Below the pieces are notes generated by a model. The model was not told the DNA's origin. It was given only the letters and a program-made list of their open reading frames with translations, and did not search any database. Positions 47,630-55,664 of a stretch of 64,000 bases of DNA are shown here, one piece after another. A program made the translations under genes and the position numbers. The DNA is taken from positions 2,356,001 through 2,420,000 of the forward strand of contig NZ_AQOV01000001.1 of assembly GCF_000365425.1 (NCBI RefSeq), written 5' to 3'. The DNA is from Methylomonas sp. MK1. GTDB lineage: Bacteria > Pseudomonadota > Gammaproteobacteria > Methylococcales > Methylomonadaceae. The number at the start of each line of letters is the position of its first letter. The first letter of the stretch is position 1.

Positions 47630-48844
47630 ATGCAGCACGATTTCGACCTGATCATCGTTGGTGCCGGCCTAGCCGGTAACTGTCTGGCCCTGGCGCTGAA
47701 AAACAGCGGCTTAAAGATAGCCTTGGTCGAAGCCAATAGCCGCGAACAACTGCGTCACTCGCCGGCCGGCGACCGCGCGCTGGCGTTGGCGGCCGGCACC
47801 GTTGAACTGCTCAATGACTTAGGCGCCTGGCGCGGTGTCGCCGATAAAGCCACTGCCATCAAACATATTCACGTCTCGGATCGCGGCCATTTTGGGAAAA
47901 CCCGGCTAGCCGCTGAAGATCAGGGCGTGGAAGCCTTAGGTTATGTGATCGTCGCCCGCGACATCGAACAGCACATGGCCGACCTGGTCGAGAAAACCGA
48001 CACCGTTTGCCTGTATCAAACCCGAGTCGCCGGCTTGATGTCCGGCCGTGACGCGGTGAATGTCAGTTTGAAACAGCACGACGGCAGTTCCTTGAATGTC
48101 AGCGCGCAATTGTTGGTCGGCGCGGACGGCGGCAACTCCACCGTGCGCAAGCTGTTGGAAATACCGCAGCAAGTCACCGAATACGGCCAGACCGCGCTGG
48201 TCACCACCGTGCAATCGGCCCTGCCGCATCGCAACATCGCCTTCGAACGTTTTACCGAATTCGGTCCGCTAGCCCTGCTGCCGGTTGCGGGTAAACAATC
48301 GGCGGTGGTGTGGACGCGCACTCACGAGCAAGCCGAAACCTTGATTAACGTTAGCGACCGCGAATTTCTCGCCGAGCTGCAAAACTGCTTCGGCTACCGC
48401 TTGGGCGAACTAAAACTGGCCGCACCGCGCCGGGCATTTCCGTTAAGCCTGATCCGCGCCGAAAGCATGGTCTCCGGCCGCACCGTCATCATCGGCAACG
48501 CCGTGCATCAACTGCATCCGGTGGCCGGCCAAGGCTTTAACCTGGGGATACGCGATGTGGCCTTACTGGCGGAAATGCTGCTCGACCAACAAGAGAAACA
48601 CGGCGATTTGGGCGACGCCCGCCTGCTGAAAAACTACAGCCGGCAACGTCAGCAAGATCACGGTAAAACCATCGGTTTTACCAACAGCGTGGTCAAGCTG
48701 TTCTCCAACGACAACCTACCCCTGGCCGCCGTCCGCAACGCCGGCCTGACCTTGCTGGACCACCTGCCGTTTGCCAAACAATTGCTGACGCGGCATGCGA
48801 TGGGTTTGGCGGGGCGGTTGCCTAAGATCGGCGAACGCAAATAA
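47630..48844 (+). CDS. ubiH: 2-octaprenyl-6-methoxyphenyl hydroxylase UbiH
   Basis: 404 residues, class A flavin monooxygenase. The FAD Rossmann motif is DLIIVGAGLAGNCLALAL, the middle has the DG motif VGADGGNSTVRKLL, and the third motif is GNAVHQLHPVAGQGFNLGIR. Members UbiH, UbiI and UbiF are alike; UbiH is favoured by the pepP-linked position. It hydroxylates C-1 of the ubiquinone ring precursor. No ubiI copy follows here. Confidence 0.9.
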   Translation: MQHDFDLIIVGAGLAGNCLALALKNSGLKIALVEANSREQLRHSPAGDRALALAAGTVELLNDLGAWRGVADKATAIKHIHVSDRGHFGKTRLAAEDQGVEALGYVIVARDIEQHMADLVEKTDTVCLYQTRVAGLMSGRDAVNVSLKQHDGSSLNVSAQLLVGADGGNSTVRKLLEIPQQVTEYGQTALVTTVQSALPHRNIAFERFTEFGPLALLPVAGKQSAVVWTRTHEQAETLINVSDREFLAELQNCFGYRLGELKLAAPRRAFPLSLIRAESMVSGRTVIIGNAVHQLHPVAGQGFNLGIRDVALLAEMLLDQQEKHGDLGDARLLKNYSRQRQQDHGKTIGFTNSVVKLFSNDNLPLAAVRNAGLTLLDHLPFAKQLLTRHAMGLAGRLPKIGERK

Positions 48845-48861
48845 ACCCAAATCGCGCCGCC

Positions 48862-49119
48862 TCACTCAAAGAAACTTAGCCAAATCGCCGCCACCAGACT
48901 GGCTAAAGTCAAAGCAGCGCAGATAACTCGGGCAACGGGCCTGGGACGTGCAGCAGTCCATACCAACTGCGTCGAATACGCCGCGGCCGGCAGCAAGAAG
49001 CTCAGTAAAATCATCATTAACGCCCGCCACGGCGCACAAGCTTCGTTGCAGATTAATGTCCACTGTTTCCACAAGCCGACGTCCAAAGCGACTGCGAGAA
49101 TTACACCTGCCAGGTGCAA
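48862..49119 (-). CDS. Small membrane protein, unknown
   Basis: 85 residues with a TTG start as drawn; no ATG is present in the frame before an upstream stop region. It is strongly hydrophobic: HLAGVILAVALDVGLW, RALMMILLSFLLPAAAYSTQ and VICAALTLASLVAAIWLSFF would be three membrane segments. The segment order and the Trp/Cys pattern make it more convincing than the overlapping frame at 48866-49126. No family recognised. Confidence 0.45.
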   Translation of the reverse strand: MHLAGVILAVALDVGLWKQWTLICNEACAPWRALMMILLSFLLPAAAYSTQLVWTAARPRPVARVICAALTLASLVAAIWLSFFE

Positions 49120-49218
49120 TAGCCATCTGAAACCGATTTGACCCTCCCCGAAAAAAATGTCGCGCTTGATACCAACATGGAATGCGGCTTTCGAATTTCG
49201 TGCAAATCGTAGCCGTAG

Positions 49219-49248
49219 GTCACATTGCCGCGTAAGCGGTTATGTGAC
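49219..49248. repeat. 30-bp palindrome
   Basis: GTCACAT (49219-49225) and ATGTGAC (49242-49248) form perfect arms, with CCGC/GCGG pairing inside. It lies between the small membrane protein gene and the cassette end, without T-run. It could be a bidirectional terminator, an operator or part of the recombination locus. Confidence 0.6.
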
Positions 49249-49282
49249 ATTTCAATATTAGCTTTTGGATATGACAGGGAAT

Positions 49283-49382
49283 GTTAACGCTCACCATGAG
49301 CTACCAGGCCAACCGGCGCTGCGGGGCTTTATCGCGCAGCGTCCAGCGACCGAAGGGAGCGAGGTTGAGCACCATGTTAGAA
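49283..49382 (-). repeat. attC-like site at the 3' end of the gene cassette
   Basis: On the minus strand it begins TCTAAC two codons after the gene's stop and ends GTTAAC, 100 bp in all. Inside are CAACC/GGTTG (49363-49367 with 49310-49314) and a 7-bp stem CGCTGCG/CGCAGCG (49317-49323 and 49335-49341). Terminal YYAAC and GTTRR boxes around an imperfect palindrome of this length is the plan of integron attC sites. The outer arms pair only partly, so the call is tentative. Confidence 0.5.
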
Positions 49383-49383
49383 G

Positions 49384-50040
49384 TCATTCGTCTATGACCA
49401 CAGTGCGTTTCACTGACATTGAATGTTTGTGACCTTCGACGATGTTTGATCTTGTTCGGAATAGCATCATGGCAACTGCTACCAATGTGATGGTGCCGAT
49501 GACAGCATGTTTCCCGGAAACACCGGATTTCAAGTCAAACTCGGGCAATACGGTCACTATCAGCGGTAGCCATACGGCAAGAGTGAACAGGCTTACCCAT
49601 TGATTGATCTGCGAAACAGAGAATGGTGCAGGCCCTTCAATTAAAGATAAAACGCCCTTCGCTTTTGGCCTGTGAAGAACGGTCTTATATAGAGGGCCGG
49701 TAGTTCCATCCTCAAGCATGTCAACGTGGTTTTCCCAGTTCTCTTGCCAGTACTTGCTCCCTCTGTTTGTAAGAAACCAAGCAAGAGAGAAGATCAAGCC
49801 CACGCAAGCGAGTACGTAGGCATTAAATTCCTTGTCTTTCATGTGCTCGGCAGATAACACAGCGAAGTACCCTGCGAACGTGGCTGCAATGAGCGTCCAG
49901 AAATACGTGGCGCGTTGCCAGTACAGGGAAATTTCAAATTTTCTGATATCGAGGGCGTGCTGAAGTGCGCTATCGGTTTTCTTCGGATCTGGAGTTGTGC
50001 CGAGACCGAACGATTCTTTGTATTTTTCTTCCGAAGTCAC
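49384..50040 (-). CDS. Membrane protein in an integron-like cassette (RipA-like)
   Basis: About 218 residues from GTG 50040, preceded by AGGAGG five bases before; TTG 50043 is the alternative. Two membrane helices lie near residues 45-65 (ATYFWTLIAATFAGYFAVLS) and 75-92 (AYVLACVGLIFSLAWFLTN); two more lie in the C-terminal third (VSLFTLAVWLPLIVTVLPEF and AVIGTITLVAVAMMLF). A middle soluble part has KYWQENWENHVDMLEDGTTG. The layout resembles the proteins called RipA family octameric membrane proteins, from memory. Such genes are common passengers of integron arrays. It lies between an attC-like site and the boundary motif. Confidence 0.7.
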   Translation of the reverse strand: MTSEEKYKESFGLGTTPDPKKTDSALQHALDIRKFEISLYWQRATYFWTLIAATFAGYFAVLSAEHMKDKEFNAYVLACVGLIFSLAWFLTNRGSKYWQENWENHVDMLEDGTTGPLYKTVLHRPKAKGVLSLIEGPAPFSVSQINQWVSLFTLAVWLPLIVTVLPEFDLKSGVSGKHAVIGTITLVAVAMMLFRTRSNIVEGHKHSMSVKRTVVIDE

Positions 50041-50057
50041 CAAAGCCTCCTATGAGT

Positions 50058-50097
50058 TCTAACAAGTGATTATAAAGTTTCCGTATATCACCCAAAC
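50058..50097 (-). repeat. Copy 1 of the cassette-boundary motif
   Basis: On the minus strand: GTTTGGGTGATATACGGAAA, then CTTTATAATCACTT and GTTAGA. The GTTAGA core ends 18 bp before the gene start. GATATACGGAAAC and TTGTTAG are shared with the copies at 28103 and 39224. Confidence 0.65.
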
Positions 50098-50196
50098 ACA
50101 TGCTTAGCAACTAGCCCGCATGAAGTACAATTCGATCTAGGTTATTCACCGAATCGCCCCCTGGATTACGCTTCGCTTCATCCAGGCTACATTAGA

Positions 50197-50778
50197 CTAA
50201 ACCCTACGCCGCCTCAACACCATCCAAAACCCACCAACCATCGGCCAAAACATCCCCGGCAAGGGCACGGCGGCGGCAGTGTTGACGTTAAGCGGCGCGG
50301 TGTTTACCGACAAGCCATCCCCGCTGGCATCCGCCAAACTGTTAATCAGTAAATCAAGCTGACTGCTACCCCCGATCAGCACATTGAAGCGGATGATTGC
50401 CAGCGTAAAGCTATCGGCTTGCAGGGTTTGTAAATCCGCCGCGTCGTCCAAGGACGACTCGAACAGGTTCAGCACGCCGGGCGCAAGCAAATCGGCGGCG
50501 ACACTGTTTCCACCCAAATCAAACACATCCAACTCGTCACCCAGAAGCGGGTCGCCGAAAGCCACGCCGGCAAACGCCAAATGCGTCGGATCGAACTGAA
50601 TATTAAAGTCATACGTTCCTAACGCAGCGTCGCCCAAGCCGGAAATGCTCAGGCCAATTTCAATGGCTTCGGCGGTTTGGTCAAGCGGCACAAAATGTAA
50701 ATCAATGGCAGCATCGGCGACACCACTGGCCGCGTATAAAGCTATGCCGGCCAGGCCGGCTTTGAATTGTTTCATCAT
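50197..50778 (-). CDS. Cohesin-like secreted protein with VPLPG C-terminal sorting tail
   Basis: 193 residues from ATG 50778 (second ATG directly after). The signal peptide is MMKQFKAGLAGIALYAASGV, cleaved near VADA. The body has the beta-sandwich pattern of cohesin domains: FNIQFDPTHLAFAGVAFGDP, then SFTLAIIRFNVLIGGSSQLD. The C-terminus reads VPLPGMFWPMVGGFWMVLRR, a VPxP box, membrane helix and Arg cluster, as in exosortase-type sorting signals. It should be anchored or released at the outer surface. It lies directly downstream of a dockerin-bearing gene, an obvious potential partner. Confidence 0.72.
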   Translation of the reverse strand: MMKQFKAGLAGIALYAASGVADAAIDLHFVPLDQTAEAIEIGLSISGLGDAALGTYDFNIQFDPTHLAFAGVAFGDPLLGDELDVFDLGGNSVAADLLAPGVLNLFESSLDDAADLQTLQADSFTLAIIRFNVLIGGSSQLDLLINSLADASGDGLSVNTAPLNVNTAAAVPLPGMFWPMVGGFWMVLRRRRV

Positions 50779-50807
50779 CGTTGTTATTCCTATATTCGGC
50801 ATCCTGG

Positions 50808-50827
50808 ATTCCCGCGTGCGCGGGAAT
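50808..50827. repeat. REP-like palindrome
   Basis: ATTCCCGCG, TG, CGCGGGAAT, preceded by CTGGA and followed by GACGGGATAC. This is the common intergenic palindrome type of many proteobacteria. It separates the cohesin-like gene from the sialidase-like gene and may protect the upstream message. Confidence 0.7.
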
Positions 50828-50895
50828 GACGGGATACTTTCGGTTCATTTAGCCGGGCAGGTGTGTCGATGGCGGGCCGACTGGCGCCGGTCTGG

Positions 50896-52686
50896 TTACA
50901 CAGCACAGCGTGACCGCGTACACAGTAAAGTCAGCTTGCGCACATCCAACGCATTGATCACGCCGTTTTTGTCCAGATCGCGCGGGTCGTTTACGCCGGA
51001 AGCCGGTTTGTTGCGGGCAGCAATGACCACGTTCAAATCCAGTTGATCGACATCGCGGTCGCCGTCCAGATCGCCTTTTACCGCGATGTTCTCGCAGCTA
51101 TCCGGTAGATGATTCAAATTGGTATCGCCGCTAACGCGGTTTTGAATATCCAGCACGTCCGACTTGCCATTGCTATTGCAATCCGGAAATACGTTTAAGT
51201 AATACACATCCTGCTCGCCGTGGTAGGTGGCAGTGTAAGCAATGTGTGCGCCGTTGGCGTCGGAGACTAACTGGGTGTAATCGCCCATTTTGTCGCTTTG
51301 CCGCTCTTCGCCGTTCACGATGTTATACGGCAGATGCGTATTGAACACGGGCGTGACCGCCTGGTTTTTGCTCCAGGTTGCGCCGCCATCCCAGGAGTAG
51401 GCGTAGTAAAGTTGGGAATAGCGGTACGGCGCGCTGCCGCTGCCGTTGCGGGTGTCGTACCACACCGCGTCGATGCGGGAATTGGCCGCCACGCCTAGCA
51501 TCGGAAACCATTGATACGCATTGGCGCCGGGAGGGTCGTCATTCACGCGTACCGGTGCCGACCAAGTGGCGCCGCCGTCGCTGCTGCGCACGAAATGTAT
51601 ATCCTGCGGATCGTCGCCCGCTTGCCAAGCGTAGGACGTGACGTGTGCCAGCAAATAAATATTGCCGCGCAACGGCCCGGCCGATTGATCGGCAGCGATT
51701 TGCACATCACCGTCGCCGCCCAACGGATTGGGTAACTGCAAACTCGGCGACAGGAACATCATGCCGTGGCCGCCCATATCGACTTTTTGCGCGCTAAAGC
51801 TGGGCGAGGTATTAGGATCTTTGGCATCAACCGATTTCAGGAAATAATGCCCGCTACGCACTATGCCCAAGGCACTGACGGACAAAATCGTTTCATCGAC
51901 GCCAAATAAATAAACCTCGCCGTCCGGGCCGATGGCCAGCCGGCCGAAACCGAAGTTTGCCACCGGCAATGCCGCGTCCGGCTCCTGGTAACTCAAACCA
52001 CCATCTGTGGAACGGCTGAAATATTTGGGCACATAATGTGGGTCTGGATTGCTGTCGGCAGGCCGCCGCCAGGTGCTGTAAATATGCCCGCCGCTGGGAC
52101 CGCCGGTTTTATCGATGGCCAGCCAGTTCTTGTCGCCTTTAAACTGATACACCGGCTCCGACCAGGTCACGCCGCCGTCGCCGGATTTAAACACCGACGT
52201 GCTATCCGATATTGCCAGGGACTGGTAATAAAAATTCCCCTGGCCATCGACCTCCAACACCGGATCGGTGCGGGTTTGCAGCGGTAAGGCCGGCAGCATA
52301 CCGGTAGTCCAACTCGCGCCGCCGTCAAAGCTATAGGCATAGCCGCCGTGTTTGACAGCAGTGGGCGGTGAATCGAACTTACGCCAGCCCACGACAATAT
52401 TGGCGGGATTTAGCGGGTTCAGGGCCAGCGTTGGCTCGTTGCCTTTGTCACCGATGATGTTTTGCCCGCCGGCATCGACATTGACCTGATGACTACGATA
52501 CTGTCCAAAGCTTATTACCGGGGAAGGCCCTGCCTGCGCGGCTGTCGTCAATGTCAAACCGACGCCTACGCCTGCCGCGATTTTTACCAGCCTGACGTTA
52601 CGGAAAAAGGGTATACGCCATTCGCCAGGCTCGGAGCACACAGCAGTTCGCGGCCGAGTCAATCCTGTAACTTCATCCTGTTTCAT
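50896..52686 (-). CDS. Sialidase-like beta-propeller protein with C-terminal dockerin-like domain
   Basis: 596 residues. A membrane/signal segment lies at about 32-52 (VKIAAGVGVGLTLTTAAQAG). The body has at least five Asp boxes of the sialidase/BNR type: SFDGGASW, SGDGGVTW, STDGGLSY, SSDGGATW, SWDGGATW, giving a six-bladed propeller. The C-terminus has two calcium-loop repeats, GDLDGDRDVDQLDLNVVI and RDLDKNGVINALDVRKLTLL, the form of a type I dockerin, preceded by another Asp/Asn-rich loop (DCNSNGKSDVLDI). Catalytic Arg triad and Asp are not evident, so it may bind rather than cleave glycans. Its ATG overlaps the stop of the preceding gene. Confidence 0.82.
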   Translation of the reverse strand: MKQDEVTGLTRPRTAVCSEPGEWRIPFFRNVRLVKIAAGVGVGLTLTTAAQAGPSPVISFGQYRSHQVNVDAGGQNIIGDKGNEPTLALNPLNPANIVVGWRKFDSPPTAVKHGGYAYSFDGGASWTTGMLPALPLQTRTDPVLEVDGQGNFYYQSLAISDSTSVFKSGDGGVTWSEPVYQFKGDKNWLAIDKTGGPSGGHIYSTWRRPADSNPDPHYVPKYFSRSTDGGLSYQEPDAALPVANFGFGRLAIGPDGEVYLFGVDETILSVSALGIVRSGHYFLKSVDAKDPNTSPSFSAQKVDMGGHGMMFLSPSLQLPNPLGGDGDVQIAADQSAGPLRGNIYLLAHVTSYAWQAGDDPQDIHFVRSSDGGATWSAPVRVNDDPPGANAYQWFPMLGVAANSRIDAVWYDTRNGSGSAPYRYSQLYYAYSWDGGATWSKNQAVTPVFNTHLPYNIVNGEERQSDKMGDYTQLVSDANGAHIAYTATYHGEQDVYYLNVFPDCNSNGKSDVLDIQNRVSGDTNLNHLPDSCENIAVKGDLDGDRDVDQLDLNVVIAARNKPASGVNDPRDLDKNGVINALDVRKLTLLCTRSRCAV

Positions 52687-53663
52687 CAGACGATCTCTCT
52701 TTTAGAACGACCATTCAGAACCAGTCCAGCCAAACCACTGGCAAACAGCCATACCGTCATCGGCACCGGCACTGCCGCCGGCAGTTCTCCGGACACCACC
52801 GTGGTTTGAAAGCTGAAGGTGCCGATGCGGGTATCGCGCAAACGGGCGTCGCGAGCGCCCAGATGATCGAAGCCCCACCCTAAACCCAGATTGCCGTTGA
52901 GACTTAAAGTATCCCCGACTATTGCGGTGGTGACATCAAACAGCTCAAAACCGCCCGCATCGAAGCCGATGTGATTGGTAATCACCCAACCGGAACGCCC
53001 GGGCGTAGCCGCTTCCAGAGCAGGATCGTATTCCAAGGTCATGTCGCCCAACAACACTCTATTAGTTGGTGGCTCGACGTCCACTCTAAACCGCATGACG
53101 CCACCCAGACCGATACTACCGCTGGCAGTGCCGAACAAATTGCCGGGTTCGAACTGGAAAGTGGTATTTCTGTTCTGCCGCCCGCCCGGATTAACTATCG
53201 GACTCAACCCGTTGACACTAAATTGCAGCCCGGTCGCCGGAATTTCATCGGATACCAGATCGTATAAATCCGGAGCATTGCCGTCCCGCAACTGTACAAA
53301 GGTTTTTGATGCGGCCGAAGCGTCGTAAAACTCTTCCAGATAAATAGAAGGCCGGCAGCAAATCGGAAAGTCGGCGGTGGGTGTGTCCGGATAGTCATTC
53401 ACATCGACGCTGGCGATTAGCACATCGCGGTTTAGGTTAAGGACCAGCGCACCGCCGCTTACTGTCGCGGCGTGGACATGGCCGGACATTAAAATACCGC
53501 AAACCGCCAGTAGTAACCCGGCTCCTAAATAGCGTCGTTCCGGTGCAGACGGCGGTTGAGCGACTGTAGTGGATTCCAACCTGCACGGGAATGGCGAATC
53601 CAGGGAATTTAATAGTTTCGCGGCCAACAGCATGCCGGATGATCGATGATTATTGATTTTCAT
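52686..53663 (-). CDS. VPVP-CTERM-type secreted protein
   Basis: 325 residues. A hydrophobic signal (YLGAGLLLAVCGILMSGHVH) begins only near residue 45; the residues before it include LDSPFPCRLESTTVAQ, encoded by a palindrome like the REP at 50808. The body is beta-rich without a named domain. The tail VPVPMTVWLFASGLAGL, then SKRE, is a sorting signal of the VPxP type. The segment SGWVITNHIGFDAGGFELFD and the closing GNLGLGWGFDHLG resemble parts of the two neighbouring proteins, so the three are paralogues. The ATG overlaps the upstream stop and its stop shares a base with the next ATG. Confidence 0.75.
   Translation of the reverse strand: MKINNHRSSGMLLAAKLLNSLDSPFPCRLESTTVAQPPSAPERRYLGAGLLLAVCGILMSGHVHAATVSGGALVLNLNRDVLIASVDVNDYPDTPTADFPICCRPSIYLEEFYDASAASKTFVQLRDGNAPDLYDLVSDEIPATGLQFSVNGLSPIVNPGGRQNRNTTFQFEPGNLFGTASGSIGLGGVMRFRVDVEPPTNRVLLGDMTLEYDPALEAATPGRSGWVITNHIGFDAGGFELFDVTTAIVGDTLSLNGNLGLGWGFDHLGARDARLRDTRIGTFSFQTTVVSGELPAAVPVPMTVWLFASGLAGLVLNGRSKREIV
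53570..53602. repeat. REP-like palindrome inside a coding region
   Basis: TGGATTC (53570-53576) and GAATCCA (53596-53602) flank an internal GCACGGGAATG. It resembles the intergenic REP at 50808 and falls in the N-terminal part of the gene, before the signal peptide. Confidence 0.5.
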
Positions 53664-54493
53664 AATGTCACACTCCTTGAAAGATATGGCCTACGGCCTA
53701 TGCCGATAAAGCCCAAAAAGCCGCTACCGAATAACCAGACCGCAGCGGGCAGCGGCACCGCCGATACCTGACCGCAACCGGCATAGGCACCCGTGCCCAA
53801 ACAGAAACTGCCGACATCGACCAGTTGCACGCCTTGCAACATGCCGGCGTTTTCCGGCGACATCAGTAAATCGCCGCTAAACTGCCAGTTTTCGGCGTTG
53901 GTAAAGCTCAGGCTTAGGTTGTTTAAGTCGTACACCGCCATCGTGAAATAAATGTTATTGGCTAGGTACCAGCCGGTGCGGCCCAAAGTTTGCCGGCCGG
54001 CATCGTATAGCAGCGAAAAATCGCCGTTGACCAAGCCGGCCCCGCCGGGTGGCCAGTTGGGCGCATAAAACCCCTGCACGCCGCTCATACCGACTTGCGC
54101 CCCGGCCATACCGGCCAGAGTGCCGGTATCGATGGCAAACTCGGCTGACGTCGCTTTGACATGACGCTGACTGGCTTGCGGACTAGGATCGTTACCGATA
54201 GCCGTCAACTCGAACACCTGATTAAGTCCGGAAATCTCGGTGTTGTTGAGTTGGCTAAGCAAATGGTCGCCGGTATTGGCCGGATTATCGGCATTGGACG
54301 TTGCAGTACTCCAAAACGTCGACAAGTAATAACCCCCGGCGTAAGGCGCCAGCGCATTGCGGTCCAGGTTCATCGTAAAAGTGCCGCCGGATGGCGCATT
54401 CAATATCGCGGCATCGGCGCTTGGAGATACCATCCCCATGCCGATAGCCAGCACGGCCAAAACGGGATAGCCGTGGTTTTTGTTGATCTTCAT
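53660..54493 (-). CDS. VPLPA-CTERM-type secreted protein
   Basis: 277 residues from ATG 54493 (MKINKNHGYPVLAVLAIGMG). The frame is open further upstream but this start begins the signal peptide, cleaved near SADAA. The body has LLYDAGRQTLGRTGWYLANN and LSFTNAENWQFSGDLLM. The C-terminus is VPLPAAVWLFGSGFLGFIGI followed by Arg-Arg, a clear sorting tail. The Cys pair CLGTGAYAGC precedes it. Stop overlaps the next ATG (ATGA), so this and the next two genes are translationally coupled. No enzyme motif seen. Confidence 0.78.
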   Translation of the reverse strand: MKINKNHGYPVLAVLAIGMGMVSPSADAAILNAPSGGTFTMNLDRNALAPYAGGYYLSTFWSTATSNADNPANTGDHLLSQLNNTEISGLNQVFELTAIGNDPSPQASQRHVKATSAEFAIDTGTLAGMAGAQVGMSGVQGFYAPNWPPGGAGLVNGDFSLLYDAGRQTLGRTGWYLANNIYFTMAVYDLNNLSLSFTNAENWQFSGDLLMSPENAGMLQGVQLVDVGSFCLGTGAYAGCGQVSAVPLPAAVWLFGSGFLGFIGIGRRPYLSRSVTL

Positions 54494-54646
54494 AAAAGCC
54501 CTACAGCGGATAGTCAGAATAAGCCCTCTCCCTGCCTGAATACGCAAACAGCCGCAGTGCACGGCATGCTGGCAAGAAGAAGGATTTATTTCAATAAGCT
54601 AAGGCCCGGAGCGAATCTTGGCGACCGCCCCAAGCCCACTTTCGAG

Positions 54647-55435
54647 TTAAGCCGCGACAGAGGCTTTTTTGCGACTTGCACCCAGCAAGCCCAGCAGACC
54701 GCTGCCGAACATCCAGACCGCCGCCGGTACCGGTACCGCCGATGGCGCAGTACTGGGAGCCAGACTAAAAGTACCGACCACGGCATTGGTATTGGCACCA
54801 ACCAAACCGGCCCACAACCCGGTCCATTGCAAATCGCCGCTCAGTAGTAATTCGCCATTGCTGTTCAACGACTCGGCGACGTTGGTCAGCTTCAAGAAAT
54901 TTTGGTAACCGAAACCGGTATCGAAGGTTTTTATATTCCAGGTGCTCCCGGTTTTTACCAGGCTAAAGTCGTAGGGCGTCAAAATGCCGCTGCCGCCTTG
55001 GCTGGTCAACAACCAGGCGCCGCTCAGACCGATTTGACCGATCGAGGTGTTGCCGGCGTCCATCGTTGTGGCTTGTTCGGTACGGCCATAGGGGCCGGCA
55101 GCCGGATAGCTGTTGGTCGTGGTGTTGCTGTTAACCGCAAACGACATCGCTGTGCTAGCGGTTGCCGATAGCGCCGTTCCGCCGTTGGTTGCGCCGGTAA
55201 TGCCGAGTAAATTATCGCTGGCGCCCCAATGTTTCGCGACAATCCAGCCATTCGGATACCCGCTGCCGACATTGACAGATGCCGCCGCAAAAGCGGCATT
55301 GTTGATGGTGATGGTGGCATCGCCGCTAACTTGTGCAGCGCTCGCTGTTGCAGGCGCTAAAACGGCGGTCAATGCGCTGAAGGCTAACAGGCCGGCGCTT
55401 GCCAGTTGAGTGCGGTTGTAGTGCAAGATTGTCAT
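54647..55435 (-). CDS. VPVPA-CTERM-type secreted protein
   Basis: 262 residues. Signal peptide LASAGLLAFSALTAVLAP, cleaved near SAAQ. The body is rich in Ala, Gly, Ser, Thr and contains TSIGQIGLSGAWLLTSQGG and GELLLSGDLQWTGLWAGLVG. The tail VPVPAAVWMFGSGLLGLLGA plus SRKK is the sorting signal. It is the first of the secreted proteins after the TonB receptor, separated from it by 229 bp that lack a gene, so it probably has its own leader. Function unknown; binding of a metal chelate or surface polymer is speculation. Confidence 0.8.
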   Translation of the reverse strand: MTILHYNRTQLASAGLLAFSALTAVLAPATASAAQVSGDATITINNAAFAAASVNVGSGYPNGWIVAKHWGASDNLLGITGATNGGTALSATASTAMSFAVNSNTTTNSYPAAGPYGRTEQATTMDAGNTSIGQIGLSGAWLLTSQGGSGILTPYDFSLVKTGSTWNIKTFDTGFGYQNFLKLTNVAESLNSNGELLLSGDLQWTGLWAGLVGANTNAVVGTFSLAPSTAPSAVPVPAAVWMFGSGLLGLLGASRKKASVAA

Positions 55436-55664
55436 TTTTTATTCCTTAATAAATTACGGTTAAAGTTAATCTGCAAATCGCCAACCCGAATTTAGGGCAT
55501 TTAACTTGCAGGTAACCCGGCTGTCTTAATCTCCAAGACCCGTGGCTTTCCGGCTCCGTCTCGCGGCGGATGTGGCATGTTTGTCGCGGTCCTTACGACA
55601 TCACTCTAAATCCCTGAGTGAGGTGCTCCTGAAAAACTCCTGTGGCAAATAGATAACGACGGCA

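Noticed and set aside
54161..54847. 228-codon plus-strand frame opposite the VPLPA genes
   Set aside because: Crosses a gene boundary of the minus-strand operon and is Arg, Thr and Gln rich; signal peptides and sorting tails are on the minus strand.
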